A stretch of 64,000 nucleotides of DNA from JBBROS01 sp963752225 (GTDB taxonomy: Bacteria; Pseudomonadota; Alphaproteobacteria; Acetobacterales; Acetobacteraceae): NCBI GenBank assembly GCA_963752225.1, contig CAVVXS010000007.1, positions 1,550,001-1,614,000 on the forward strand, given 5' to 3'. Positions 25,939 through 34,151 of the stretch are shown in pieces (the stretch's first letter is position 1; every line of letters starts with the position of its first letter). The translations under genes were made by a program, and so were the position numbers. Under the pieces are notes generated by a model. That model searched no databases. It worked only from the letters and a program-made list of their open reading frames with translations, and was not told where the DNA came from.

Positions 25939-26772
25939 CTACGTCAGCAACTGGGTGGCATGGTGACGCAGATGGTCGCTCATGAAGCTCTGGATGAACC
26001 AGTAACTGTGGTCGTAGCCGGGTTGCCGCCGCAGCGTCAGCGCCTGGCCCGAGGCGGCCGCCGCCTGTTCGAGCGCTTCGGGATGCAGCTGTTCGGCAAG
26101 GAACTGGTCGTCGAGCCCCTGGTCCACCAGGATCGGACCGGGATAGGGGCGGCGGCGCATCAGCAGGCTCGCGTCCCATTCGGCCCAGGCGTCGCGATCG
26201 GCGCCGAGGTAGTTCGAGAACGCCTTCTCCCCCCACGGCACCGCAACCGGGTTGGCGATCGGCGCGAACGCCGACACCGAATGCCAGGTCTCCGGGTCGC
26301 GCAGCGCCGTCACCAAAGCGCCGTGGCCGCCCATGGAATGGCCGAACACGCCGCGGCGGTCCGAGACCGGGAAGTTCGCCTCGACCAAGCCGCGCAACTC
26401 CTGCGTCACGTAGCGGGCCATGCGGTAGTTCGACGACCACGGCGTGGCGGTCGCGTCGAGGTAGAACCCGGCGCCGGTACCGAAATCCCAGCCATCGTCT
26501 TCGCCCGCGATGCCGGCGCCGCGCGGGCTCGTGTCGGGCGCCACCAGCACCAGCCCGTGCTCGGCCGCGAACGCCTGGGCGCCGCCCTTGATCGGGAAGG
26601 TTTCCTCGGTGCAGGTCAGGCCGGCCAGGTAGTAGAGGGCCGGGCATTTCCGCTGCTTGGCCTGCGGCGGCACGAACACCGCAAAGCGCATCGCCGTCCC
26701 GGTCGCCTCCGAGTTGTGCTCGAAGAAGCCAATCTGACCGCCGAAGCAGGCGTGCTGGCTGCGCGGGGTCAT
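25939..26772 (-). CDS. fghA: S-formylglutathione hydrolase
   Basis: 277-residue alpha/beta hydrolase converting S-formylglutathione to formate and glutathione. The nucleophile elbow GHSMGGHG and the C-terminal catalytic His in PGYDHSYWF are present. The LTCTEETF segment typical of esterase D is also seen. The ATG at 26772 overlaps the stop of the EthD-like gene by four bases. Together with gfa it brackets the PQQ genes, giving two steps of the glutathione formaldehyde route. Confidence 0.95.
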   Translation of the reverse strand: MTPRSQHACFGGQIGFFEHNSEATGTAMRFAVFVPPQAKQRKCPALYYLAGLTCTEETFPIKGGAQAFAAEHGLVLVAPDTSPRGAGIAGEDDGWDFGTGAGFYLDATATPWSSNYRMARYVTQELRGLVEANFPVSDRRGVFGHSMGGHGALVTALRDPETWHSVSAFAPIANPVAVPWGEKAFSNYLGADRDAWAEWDASLLMRRRPYPGPILVDQGLDDQFLAEQLHPEALEQAAAASGQALTLRRQPGYDHSYWFIQSFMSDHLRHHATQLLT

Positions 26773-27071
26773 ACCGTCTCGTTCAGCTGCACGGTGGGCT
26801 TTGCATCGGTGAAGTTCGGGATGTCGGCAAAGATCTCCTGCCCGTGCTTGGCCGCCGCCTGCCCGAACGCGTCGAGCGAGTTGAAGGTGAGGACCGCCAT
26901 GAAGTCGTAGGCCGGCGCCCCGCCATCCGGGCCGGGAATGCCCCGCAGCACCTGCAGCGATTGCAGCCCGAGCGGCGACCACAGCCGGTTCACCAGGGGA
27001 ATGTGGGACGACATGTAGTAAGCGAGATCGAACTTGGCCGATTTCGGATACATCACTGTTGCGACCATCAT
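26769..27071 (-). CDS. EthD-family protein
   Basis: 100-residue ferredoxin-like dimeric alpha-beta barrel of the EthD type (YPKSAKFDLAYYMSSHIPLV at the N-terminus). EthD is known as an accessory to ether-degrading P450s, but homologues are widespread and of unclear role. Here it is the first gene of the minus-strand C1 block and overlaps fghA by four bases, so a role in aldehyde or formaldehyde metabolism is possible. An alternative ATG lies one codon later. Confidence 0.85.
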   Translation of the reverse strand: MMVATVMYPKSAKFDLAYYMSSHIPLVNRLWSPLGLQSLQVLRGIPGPDGGAPAYDFMAVLTFNSLDAFGQAAAKHGQEIFADIPNFTDAKPTVQLNETV

Positions 27072-27222
27072 CTTGTTCTGCTCCCGCCGGTTTTGGTTGA
27101 GCGAACCTAGCCACGATCCGGCGCCGGGGGGAAGACGGCACGGCCGCGCAACCTCGACAGCGGTGCGGGCTTACGCATATGCAGGTGCGCTGCCAAGAAG
27201 AAGCAGGTGCGAAGGAGACACG

Positions 27223-27594
27223 ATGCGACAGGTTATCTCAGCAGGGTTTGCGGCCGTTCTATTGACCTATGCCGGCGCCGCCCATGCCGACGGCGACGCC
27301 GCGGCAGGCAAGACCGTGTTCAACAAGTGCGCGGCCTGCCATTCGATCAAGGCGGGCGAGAACAAGATCGGCCCGAGCCTGGCCGGCATCGTCGGCCGGC
27401 CGTCGCACAGCATCGACGGGTTCAGCTACTCCCCGGCCATGAAGGCCTACGACGTCACCTGGGACCAGCCGACGCTCGACCACTACCTGACGGACCCGCG
27501 GGGAACGGTGCAGGGCACCAAGATGATCTTCCCCGGTCTGAAAAGCGACCAGGAGCGGCAGAACCTGATCGCCTATCTCGCGACGCTGAAGTAA
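27223..27594 (+). CDS. Periplasmic class I cytochrome c (c550/c2-like)
   Basis: 123 residues from the ATG at 27223, with GAAGGAG upstream. A signal peptide (about 1-22) is followed by the haem site CAACH near residue 39-43. The distal Met is probably in GTKMIFPG near residue 101. Size and sequence resemble soluble c2/c550 cytochromes. Divergent from the EthD-fghA arm and beside PQQ-system genes, it is a likely electron acceptor for a quinoprotein dehydrogenase. The partner is inferred. Confidence 0.92.
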   Translation: MRQVISAGFAAVLLTYAGAAHADGDAAAGKTVFNKCAACHSIKAGENKIGPSLAGIVGRPSHSIDGFSYSPAMKAYDVTWDQPTLDHYLTDPRGTVQGTKMIFPGLKSDQERQNLIAYLATLK

Positions 27595-27649
27595 GGCGCG
27601 CGCCTCGGCGGGCCGGGCACGGTCCGCCGGGGTCCCGTAGGCTCCGCGC

Positions 27650-28141
27650 TTAGCCGTCCCGGAACAGCCGTTCGTTCAACAGGTAGCGAAGGCCGCGCTT
27701 CCACGAATCGTCGGTGTTGCTGCGGATGTCGACGCTGTCGGCCTTGATGATCTTGCCGGTGGCCGCGTCCTCGATCACCAGGTTGACGTTGAGGATCAGG
27801 TTGCTGACCTTCTGCACCCAGCCATAGGCGGCGTATTGCGCGCCGAGCTGTTGCGCCAAGTCCCGCTCGCAGCCGTTGCAGCCCTTGATGGAGGATACCC
27901 GGGCCAAGCGGTCCTTGACGCTTTGGGTGCCGACCACCTCGTAGCGGCCCGGGGCCGACAATCCTTCGTGCAGCTGATCGTCCATCTGGTGCAGCCGAGC
28001 CAGCTCCTCGGGCGTGGACGGCGCGGGCGAGGTGTTGATCAGCTCGAAATCGAACACGGCGACTTTTGCCGGGTCGGCCGCAGCCGGGGTGACTAGGGCG
28101 CGGCATGCCAGAAGGCAAAGAATTGGGAGTGCGGGACGCAT
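27650..28141 (-). CDS. DUF3280/DUF2380-type exported protein
   Basis: 163 residues from the ATG at 28141. A signal peptide (MRPALPILCLLACRALVTPAAA) is followed by KVAVFDFELINTS, typical of DUF2380/DUF3280 proteins. A pair of cysteines (CNGCER, near residue 90) may bind metal or form a disulfide. The function is unknown. Homologues are found beside PQQ-linked ABC systems. It is divergent from the binding-protein gene across about 100 bases and convergent with the cytochrome. Confidence 0.8.
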   Translation of the reverse strand: MRPALPILCLLACRALVTPAAADPAKVAVFDFELINTSPAPSTPEELARLHQMDDQLHEGLSAPGRYEVVGTQSVKDRLARVSSIKGCNGCERDLAQQLGAQYAAYGWVQKVSNLILNVNLVIEDAATGKIIKADSVDIRSNTDDSWKRGLRYLLNERLFRDG

Positions 28142-28244
28142 GCTCGGGCCTTTCGGGGGGTGGGCTGACAAGGGGGCGGCAGCGGTGCATCGTCGGCTGA
28201 AATTGACGGAGGGCGCAACCGGCGCCGCCGCGCGGAGGATGGAG

Positions 28245-29438
28245 ATGGCGGCTCGGCTCGGCGTTGTGATGGTGCTGGCGGCAATGGCGAGCGTGGCGGC
28301 CCCGGCTCCGGTGCAGGCGGAGGACAGCCTCGTCGCGATCGCCTATCTCGGGCTGGCAGGGCAAACCAAGCCGCCGGCCAGCCAGCTCGAGCCGCCGCCG
28401 ACCGACGAAGGGCTGCAAGGCGCCCGGCTCGGCCTGGCCGACGACCAGACAACCGGGCGGTTCACCCATCAAACGTTCCGTCTCGACGAGGCGGTCGCGA
28501 AAGACACCGACGCGGTGCTCGAGGCGGCCAAGCGCATCGCGGCAACCGGGCAGCGCGTGTTCGTGACCGATCTGCCGGCGCCGCTGCTGCTGCAGGTGGC
28601 CGGCTTGCCGGAGATGCGCGGCGCCCTGCTGCTGGACGCGACCAGCGAGGACGACTCGCTGCGCGGGGCCGATTGCCGCGCCAACGTGCTCCATCTGTTG
28701 CCGAGCCGGGCCATGCTGGCCGACGCGCTGATGCAGTTCCTTGCGGTCAAGCGCTGGCGCAACCTGCTGCTGGTGACGGGACCGACCGACGCCGACAAGC
28801 TCTACGCCGAGGCGATGCGGCGCTCGGCGAAGAAGTTCCAGTTGCGCGTGGTGGCCGACAAGCCCTGGACGTTCGAGCCCGGCGCCCAGCGGACCGACAC
28901 CGGCCACGTGACGATCGGCGCCGAGGTGGCCCGCTTCACCCAGGGCCTGTCCTACGACGTGGCCGTGGTCGCCGACAGTGAGGACAATTTCGGCGACGAC
29001 ATCGCCTTCCGCACCACCGATCCCCGGCCGGTCGCCGGCACCCATGGCCTGGTCCCGACCGCCTGGGCGAAGCCGTTCGAGCAATGGGGCGGGACGCAGC
29101 TGCAGGCCCGGTTCCTCAAGCAGGCCGGGCGCTGGATGACGCCGCGCGACTACGGCGCCTGGATGGCGGTGCGCGCCGTGGGCGAGGCCGCGACGCGCGG
29201 CGGCGGATCGGACGGGGCGAAGATCGCCGCCTTTCTGCACAGCCCGGCGTTCGAGTTGGCGGCGTTCAAGGGCTCGCGGCTGCAGTTCCGCGACTGGGAC
29301 GGGCAGCTCAGGCAGCCGGTGCTGCTGGCCGACGCGCGCAGCCTGGTGTCGGTGTCGCCGCAGCCGGGCTACCTGCACCAAACCTCCGAGTTGGATACGC
29401 TCGGCATCGACCGGCCGGAGACCGCATGTCACCTGTAA
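28245..29438 (+). CDS. ABC substrate-binding protein, PQQ-dependent alcohol dehydrogenase system
   Basis: 397-residue periplasmic protein of the branched-chain-amino-acid-binding fold type, specific to PQQ catabolism loci. I start it at ATG 28245, six bases after GGAGG. The ATG at 28239 abuts the ribosome-binding site. A signal peptide (ARLGVVMVLAAMASVAAPAPVQA) is followed by the AYLGLAGQ and LLLVTGPTDADKLYAEA segments. It overlaps the beta-propeller gene by 13 bases. Its ligand is not known. Confidence 0.85.
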   Translation: MAARLGVVMVLAAMASVAAPAPVQAEDSLVAIAYLGLAGQTKPPASQLEPPPTDEGLQGARLGLADDQTTGRFTHQTFRLDEAVAKDTDAVLEAAKRIAATGQRVFVTDLPAPLLLQVAGLPEMRGALLLDATSEDDSLRGADCRANVLHLLPSRAMLADALMQFLAVKRWRNLLLVTGPTDADKLYAEAMRRSAKKFQLRVVADKPWTFEPGAQRTDTGHVTIGAEVARFTQGLSYDVAVVADSEDNFGDDIAFRTTDPRPVAGTHGLVPTAWAKPFEQWGGTQLQARFLKQAGRWMTPRDYGAWMAVRAVGEAATRGGGSDGAKIAAFLHSPAFELAAFKGSRLQFRDWDGQLRQPVLLADARSLVSVSPQPGYLHQTSELDTLGIDRPETACHL

Positions 29439-30391
29439 AACTGTCCCTCGTTCTGCTGCTGCTGCTCGGACCGGCGGCAGCCCGGGCGGAGCGCATCCTG
29501 GTCTCCAACGAGAAGGACAACACCATCACCGTGATCGACGGCGCGACGCTGGGCGTTACGGCGACGGTGAAGGTCGGCGACCGGCCGCGCGGCATCGTGC
29601 TGTCGAAGGACGGCAAGAGCCTCTACATCTGCACCAGCGACAGCGACCACATCGAGGTGCTCGACCTCGAGACGCTGGCCGTCTCGCGCATCCTGCCGAG
29701 CGGGCCCGATCCGGAGCTGTTCACGCTGAGCCCGGACGGGACCACCCTCTATATCTCGAACGAGAACGACAACATGGTGTCCGTGCTCGACATCGCGTCG
29801 GCGCGGATCGACACCGAGATCCCGGTCGGGGTCGAGCCGGAAGGCATGGGGATCAGCCCCGACGGCAGTATCCTGGTCAACACCTCCGAGACGACCAGCA
29901 TGGCGCATTTCATCGACACCAAGTCGCACGAGATCGTGGCCAACGTGCTGGTCGGCAGCCGGCCGCGGGTGGCGCGGTTCACCGCCGATGGCAAGCAGGT
30001 TTGGGTGTCGGCCGAGGTCGGCGGCACGGTATCGGTGATCGACACCGCGACCCACCAGGTGGTGCACACGATCGCCTTCGCGATCCCCGGCGTTCCCGCG
30101 GAGTCGGTGCAGCCGGTCGGCATCGCGTTGAGCAAGGATAGCGGCACCGCATTCGTGGCGCTTGGCCCGGCAAACCGGGTGGCGGTCGTGGATGCGCACA
30201 GCTTCGAGGTGAAGAAATACCTCCTGGTCGGGCAGCGGGTCTGGAACCTGGCCTTCTCCGGCGATGGCAAGCGGCTCTACACCACGAATGGCGTGAGCAA
30301 TGACATGTCGGTGATCGACGTGGACGCGCAGCGGGTCACGAAATCGGTCCCGGTCGGGCGCCTGCCTTGGGGCGTGGTGGTGGCACCGTGA
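29426..30391 (+). CDS. PQQ-associated YVTN-type beta-propeller protein
   Basis: 321 residues with a signal peptide (SPVKLSLVLLLLLGPAAARA) and about seven YVTN/WD-like repeats such as NTITVIDG, NMVSVLDI, GTVSVIDT and NDMSVIDV. It is a periplasmic propeller of the kind found next to PQQ alcohol dehydrogenase ABC genes. Its role is unknown. It has no tryptophan-docking PQQ site visible, so it is unlikely to be a dehydrogenase. The stop overlaps the ATPase start by one base (TGATG). Confidence 0.88.
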   Translation: MSPVKLSLVLLLLLGPAAARAERILVSNEKDNTITVIDGATLGVTATVKVGDRPRGIVLSKDGKSLYICTSDSDHIEVLDLETLAVSRILPSGPDPELFTLSPDGTTLYISNENDNMVSVLDIASARIDTEIPVGVEPEGMGISPDGSILVNTSETTSMAHFIDTKSHEIVANVLVGSRPRVARFTADGKQVWVSAEVGGTVSVIDTATHQVVHTIAFAIPGVPAESVQPVGIALSKDSGTAFVALGPANRVAVVDAHSFEVKKYLLVGQRVWNLAFSGDGKRLYTTNGVSNDMSVIDVDAQRVTKSVPVGRLPWGVVVAP

Positions 30392-31155
30392 TGCTGGCCC
30401 GGGTCGACCCGCCCGTTGCCGAGGCGGCGCTGCAGGTGGAAGGGCTGAGCCACCGGTTCGGCAGCCGCGACGTGCTGCAGGACGTCACGTTCTCGCTCAC
30501 CCCGGGCGACTTCACGGTCCTGCTCGGGCCCAACGGCGCCGGCAAGACCACGTTGTTCGCGCTCGTCACCCGGCTCTATCACGCGAGCCAGGGCCGGATC
30601 TCGGTGTTCGGGCGCGACTTCGTCTCGGCGCCGTCTGCGGCGCTGGCGCGGATGGGCGTCGTGTTCCAGCAACCGACCCTCGATCTCGATCTGACGGTCC
30701 AGCAGAACTTGCTTTACCACGCTGCCCTGCACGGCATCCCGCGTCGCGCCGCACTCGCGCGGGCGACGGCGGAACTGGGGCATGTCGGGCTGGCCGAGCG
30801 GCGGCACGACCGCGTGCGGGCGCTGTCCGGCGGCCAGCGGCGCCGGGTCGAACTGGCCCGCGCCCTGCTGCATGAGCCGGACCTGCTGCTGCTGGACGAG
30901 CCGACCGCCGGGCTGGACATCGAGAGCCGCGGCTTCCTGCTTGCCCACGTGCGCCGCCTGTGCGCCGAGCGCGGGCTTGCGGTGCTGTGGGCGACGCACT
31001 TGATCGACGAGGCCGGCGATTGGGCGCGGGTGGTGGTGCTGCACAAAGGCCGCGTCTTGGCCGACGGTCCTGTGCCGCAGGTGGTGGCCGAACATGGGGA
31101 GGAGACGCTGGGGCGCACCTTCGAGCGGCTGACGACCGGCGGAGGGCGGGCATGA
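30391..31155 (+). CDS. ABC transporter ATP-binding protein, PQQ alcohol dehydrogenase system
   Basis: 254-residue ATPase with Walker A GPNGAGKTT (near residue 44), signature LSGGQRRRVELA, Walker B LLLLDEPTAGLD and the H-loop WATHLIDEA. It resembles the ABC-2/NodI-like subfamily and energises the adjacent permease. Its ATG overlaps the propeller stop, and its stop overlaps the permease start by four bases. Confidence 0.93.
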   Translation: MLARVDPPVAEAALQVEGLSHRFGSRDVLQDVTFSLTPGDFTVLLGPNGAGKTTLFALVTRLYHASQGRISVFGRDFVSAPSAALARMGVVFQQPTLDLDLTVQQNLLYHAALHGIPRRAALARATAELGHVGLAERRHDRVRALSGGQRRRVELARALLHEPDLLLLDEPTAGLDIESRGFLLAHVRRLCAERGLAVLWATHLIDEAGDWARVVVLHKGRVLADGPVPQVVAEHGEETLGRTFERLTTGGGRA

Positions 31156-31961
31156 CCGGGGCGCAGTACGCGCGCTGCATGAGCGGCATCGTGCAGCGCG
31201 AGGGCCTGCGCTGGGTGCATCAGCGCGGACGGTTCGTGTCGGCGCTGGTGCGCCCGCTGGTGTGGCTGGCGATCTTCGCGGCCGGGTTCCGCTTCGTGCT
31301 CGGGGTGTCGATCATCCCGCCCTATGAGACCTACATCCCGTACGAGGTCTACATCGCGCCCGGGCTGATCGCGATGATCCAGCTGTTCAACGGCATGCAA
31401 AGCTCGCTCTCGATGGTCTACGACCGCGAAATGGGCAGCATGAAGACGCTGATGGTGAGCCCCCTGCCCCGCTGGTTCCTGCTGCTATCCAAGCTGCTGG
31501 CCGGCGTCGCGGTGTCCGTGGTCCAGGCCTACATCTTCCTGGCGATCGCCTGGTTCTGGGAGATCGAGCCGCCGCCGCTGGGCTACCTGACGGTGCTGCC
31601 GGCGCTGGTGCTGTCGGGCTTGATGCTGGGCGCGCTCGGGTTGCTGCTGTCGTCGGTGGTCCGGCAGATGGAGAACTTCGCTGGCGTGATGAACTTCGTC
31701 ATCTTCCCGATGTTCTTCGCGTCCTCCGCCCTGTACCCGCTTTGGCGCGTCAAGGAGAGCAGCCTGTTCCTTTACTGGGTGTGCGAGCTGAACCCGTTCA
31801 CCTCGGCGACCGAGATGATCCGCTTCGCGCTTTATGTCCGGTTCGACCCGACCTCCGTCGCCGCTGTCCTCGCCTGCACGCTGGTGTTCATGGCGGGGGC
31901 CGTCCTCGGCTACGATCCGGGCCGCGGGTTCATGGCGCGGCGGGTGGCGGTGGCCGAATGA
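31152..31961 (+). CDS. ABC-2 type permease, PQQ alcohol dehydrogenase system
   Basis: 269 residues with about six hydrophobic segments and an ABC-2 export-type fold (REMGSMKTLMVSPLPRW cytoplasmic loop, NFAGVMNFVIFPMFFASSALYPL). It pairs with the ATPase just upstream. ABC-2 permeases usually export, which sits oddly with a substrate-binding protein in the same operon. The substrate is unknown. The stop overlaps the next gene by four bases. Confidence 0.92.
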   Translation: MTGAQYARCMSGIVQREGLRWVHQRGRFVSALVRPLVWLAIFAAGFRFVLGVSIIPPYETYIPYEVYIAPGLIAMIQLFNGMQSSLSMVYDREMGSMKTLMVSPLPRWFLLLSKLLAGVAVSVVQAYIFLAIAWFWEIEPPPLGYLTVLPALVLSGLMLGALGLLLSSVVRQMENFAGVMNFVIFPMFFASSALYPLWRVKESSLFLYWVCELNPFTSATEMIRFALYVRFDPTSVAAVLACTLVFMAGAVLGYDPGRGFMARRVAVAE

Positions 31962-32569
31962 GCCCGCTGTCTCGGCGACCATCGCGTGGCGTTCTTGCGG
32001 CTTTGACCTTGCTGCTCGGGGCGGCCGGTCCGCCGCCGAAGGACCCGGATTGGCCGTGCGTCCAGCGCTTGGTGCCGACCTTGACGGCGGGGACGTTCTG
32101 GGCCGGGCACGGCCTGGCCGCGGATTGGCAATCCGACCCGGCCGTCGTCGAGCTGGTGGATCGCGTGGCGCCGCGCAGCCAGCCAGTCGAAGCCGGCAAC
32201 GCGGAGCTGAAGACGTTCGCACTCGCCACGCCTGCGCCGGACCGCGCGGCCCGGCTCGAGCGCGTGTTCACGGGTCTCGTCGACCAAACCAACGCGCAAC
32301 GCGTCCAGGTGATCGACCGCCTGCGCGGCGTGGCCCGGCGGCAACGCGACCTCACTGGAATGGTGGCCCAGGTCACCGCGCAACTCCGCGCCTTGCCGGC
32401 GGACGCGTCCGACGCGGACCGTGAGGAGGTGGCCACCCGCCGGCAGTTCCTGATCCGCGACTATGAAGAGGTCGGACGGACCATCCGCTACGCGTGCGAG
32501 GTGCCGGTGCAGCTCGAGGCCCGGCTCGGCAGCTTCGCCCAGACCTTGCAGGCGTCGCTGCAGGACTGA
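31958..32569 (+). CDS. Secreted helical protein of unknown function
   Basis: 203 residues with a signal peptide (RGVLAALTLLLGAAG), then a mainly helical body with many Arg, Gln and Glu residues from about 90 to 200. It has two cysteines (Cys34 and one near 184) that could form a disulfide. It is translationally coupled to the permease and closes the operon. I do not recognise a characterised family. Its position suggests a periplasmic partner of the ABC system. Confidence 0.75.
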   Translation: MSPLSRRPSRGVLAALTLLLGAAGPPPKDPDWPCVQRLVPTLTAGTFWAGHGLAADWQSDPAVVELVDRVAPRSQPVEAGNAELKTFALATPAPDRAARLERVFTGLVDQTNAQRVQVIDRLRGVARRQRDLTGMVAQVTAQLRALPADASDADREEVATRRQFLIRDYEEVGRTIRYACEVPVQLEARLGSFAQTLQASLQD

Positions 32570-32578
32570 TCCTGATCG

Positions 32579-32604
32579 AGAGCAACATCCGACCGAACCG
32601 GATC
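32579..32604. repeat. 26-nt intergenic repeat, copy 1
   Basis: The 26-base sequence beginning AGAGCAACATCCGACCGAAC is identical to 50503-50528. It contains an inverted pair ATCCG/CGGAT. It lies ten bases after the stop of the unknown secreted protein and before the convergent yraN. This suggests a dispersed REP-like element at gene ends. Confidence 0.8.
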
Positions 32605-32648
32605 GGGCGGAGCAAATTGTTCTATCTACTTAGTTTTGGAGCATTGCT

Positions 32649-32667
32649 CCCGAGCCGTGGGCTCGGG
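32649..32667. terminator. Hairpin between convergent operon end and yraN
   Basis: CCCGAGCC and GGCTCGGG pair over eight bases around a GTG loop, eight bases from the yraN stop. An AT-rich run lies on its left, which on the minus strand gives A/T-rich sequence after the stem. It is probably a terminator for yraN and possibly also for the PQQ ABC operon. Confidence 0.6.
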
Positions 32668-32674
32668 ACGTGCT

Positions 32675-33061
32675 CTACACGGCTTCGGCTCTGAAGGCGT
32701 CGGCGACCCGGCGCACGGCGCCCGCGGCGTCGACCAGCATCATGTCGAAGCGCACTCCCGAACGGCCCCAGTTCGGGTGGTCGGCCAGGGCGATCTGCGC
32801 CGCCGCAATCATGCGCTGCTGCTGACGGGGCTGCAGGGCGAAGGCGGCGCCGGCCAAGGTCGGCCGCGATTTCACCTCGATCAGGGCCGTCAGCCCGCCT
32901 TGCTCGGCCACGAGGTCGATCTCACCGGCCGCCGTGCGCAAGCGCCGGGCCACCACGTCCCAGCCGTCACGCTGCAAGGCGCTCTCGGCCTGTGCTTCCG
33001 CGGCCCGGCCGCGATGATGGGCCGCCCGCCCCCTGACGCATCGTACCGCCCGCTTGTCCAT
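32675..33061 (-). CDS. YraN family (UPF0102) endonuclease-like protein
   Basis: 128 residues from the ATG at 33061. The fold is nuclease-like, with the conserved GEIDLVAEQGG and ALIEVKSRP motifs whose acidic residues and Lys correspond to the restriction-endonuclease core. The cellular role is unresolved. It lies 55 bases downstream of dppF and may be read with that operon. Confidence 0.9.
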   Translation of the reverse strand: MDKRAVRCVRGRAAHHRGRAAEAQAESALQRDGWDVVARRLRTAAGEIDLVAEQGGLTALIEVKSRPTLAGAAFALQPRQQQRMIAAAQIALADHPNWGRSGVRFDMMLVDAAGAVRRVADAFRAEAV

Positions 33062-33116
33062 CGACAGTCTCCAACCCGCGCCAATAGACCAGCAAATCCT
33101 TAACGTCCCCTTAAGA

Positions 33117-34151
33117 TCAGGGAGCCGTCCGCCGCTCCTCGACCGCGTGGCACGCCACCAGCACCGCGCCGTCCCGCGTAAAGCCGGGCTTCTCCACCCG
33201 GCAGCGCGCGTTGGCCAGCGGGCAGCGGGGATGGAAGGTGCAGCCGGGCGGCGGCGCGATCGGGCTCGGCACTTCGCCGCCCACCGGCGTGCGCGCCCGT
33301 CCGGACATCGCGATGTCCGGGATCGCATCGAGCAGCAGCCGCGTGTAGGGATGCCGGGGTTGGGCGAAGATCGTCTCGCCTGGCCCGATCTCGACGATGC
33401 GGCCCAGGTACATCACCCCGAGCTGATCGGACATGTGCCGCACCACGGCCAGGTTGTGGCTGATGAACAGGTAGGTGAGCTGCAGCCGCTGCTGCAGCTC
33501 GCGCATCAGATTCAGGATCTGCGCCTGAACCGAGACGTCCAGCGCGCTCGTCGGCTCGTCGGCCACCAGGAACTCCGGCTCGCTGCTGAGCGCGCGGGCG
33601 ATGCTGATGCGCTGCCGCTGCCCGCCGCTGAACTCGTGCGGGTATTTCTCGCCGTCCCGCGGCGACAGGCCCACCTGGCTGAGCAGGGCGCCGACCCGGT
33701 CGCGGATCTCGGCCCTCCCGCGCAGCAAGCCGAAGGCGCGGATCGGCTCGGCCACGATGTCCTGCACCCGCCAACGCGGGTTGAGGCTGGCGTACGGGTC
33801 CTGGAAGATCATGTTCATCCGCCGCCGCAACGCCGGCTGCGCGCGCGCTTGCGACAAGCTTTGCCCTTCGAATCGGATCGTCCCGCTGCTGGGCGCATAA
33901 AGACCCACCGCCAGCCGCGCCACCGTGCTCTTGCCGCAGCCGCTCTCACCCACCAGCGACAGGGTCGTCCCGAGCGGGATGGCGAACGACACCTCGTCCA
34001 CCGCGCGCAGCACTTGCCGCCCTTCCCCCGCCAGCGTGCGCTGCAGCCAAGGCCGCGACACGTCGAAGTGCCGGCTGAGCCGCTCGGCCTCCAGCACGGT
34101 CCGGGTCGCGGGGATCGCTTGAACCTCCAACGCGGGCGCCTGCTCAGACAT
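33117..34151 (-). CDS. Oligopeptide/dipeptide ABC ATP-binding protein (DppF-like)
   Basis: 344 residues from the ATG at 34151, which overlaps the preceding ATPase gene by eight bases. Walker A GESGCGKST, signature SGGQRQRISIARAL and Walker B VADEPTSALD are present, as is the C-terminal oligopeptide extension (PPGCTFHPRCPLANARC) with cysteines that can hold a cluster. It works with the DppD-like ATPase on the DppBC permease pair. Substrate may be peptides, nickel or other solutes. Confidence 0.93.
   Translation of the reverse strand: MSEQAPALEVQAIPATRTVLEAERLSRHFDVSRPWLQRTLAGEGRQVLRAVDEVSFAIPLGTTLSLVGESGCGKSTVARLAVGLYAPSSGTIRFEGQSLSQARAQPALRRRMNMIFQDPYASLNPRWRVQDIVAEPIRAFGLLRGRAEIRDRVGALLSQVGLSPRDGEKYPHEFSGGQRQRISIARALSSEPEFLVADEPTSALDVSVQAQILNLMRELQQRLQLTYLFISHNLAVVRHMSDQLGVMYLGRIVEIGPGETIFAQPRHPYTRLLLDAIPDIAMSGRARTPVGGEVPSPIAPPPGCTFHPRCPLANARCRVEKPGFTRDGAVLVACHAVEERRTAP

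Noticed and set aside
29426..30391. Beta-propeller as the missing PQQ dehydrogenase
   Set aside because: It is only 321 residues, has YVTN-type repeats and lacks the tryptophan-docking motifs and length (about 570-600 residues) of PQQ dehydrogenases.
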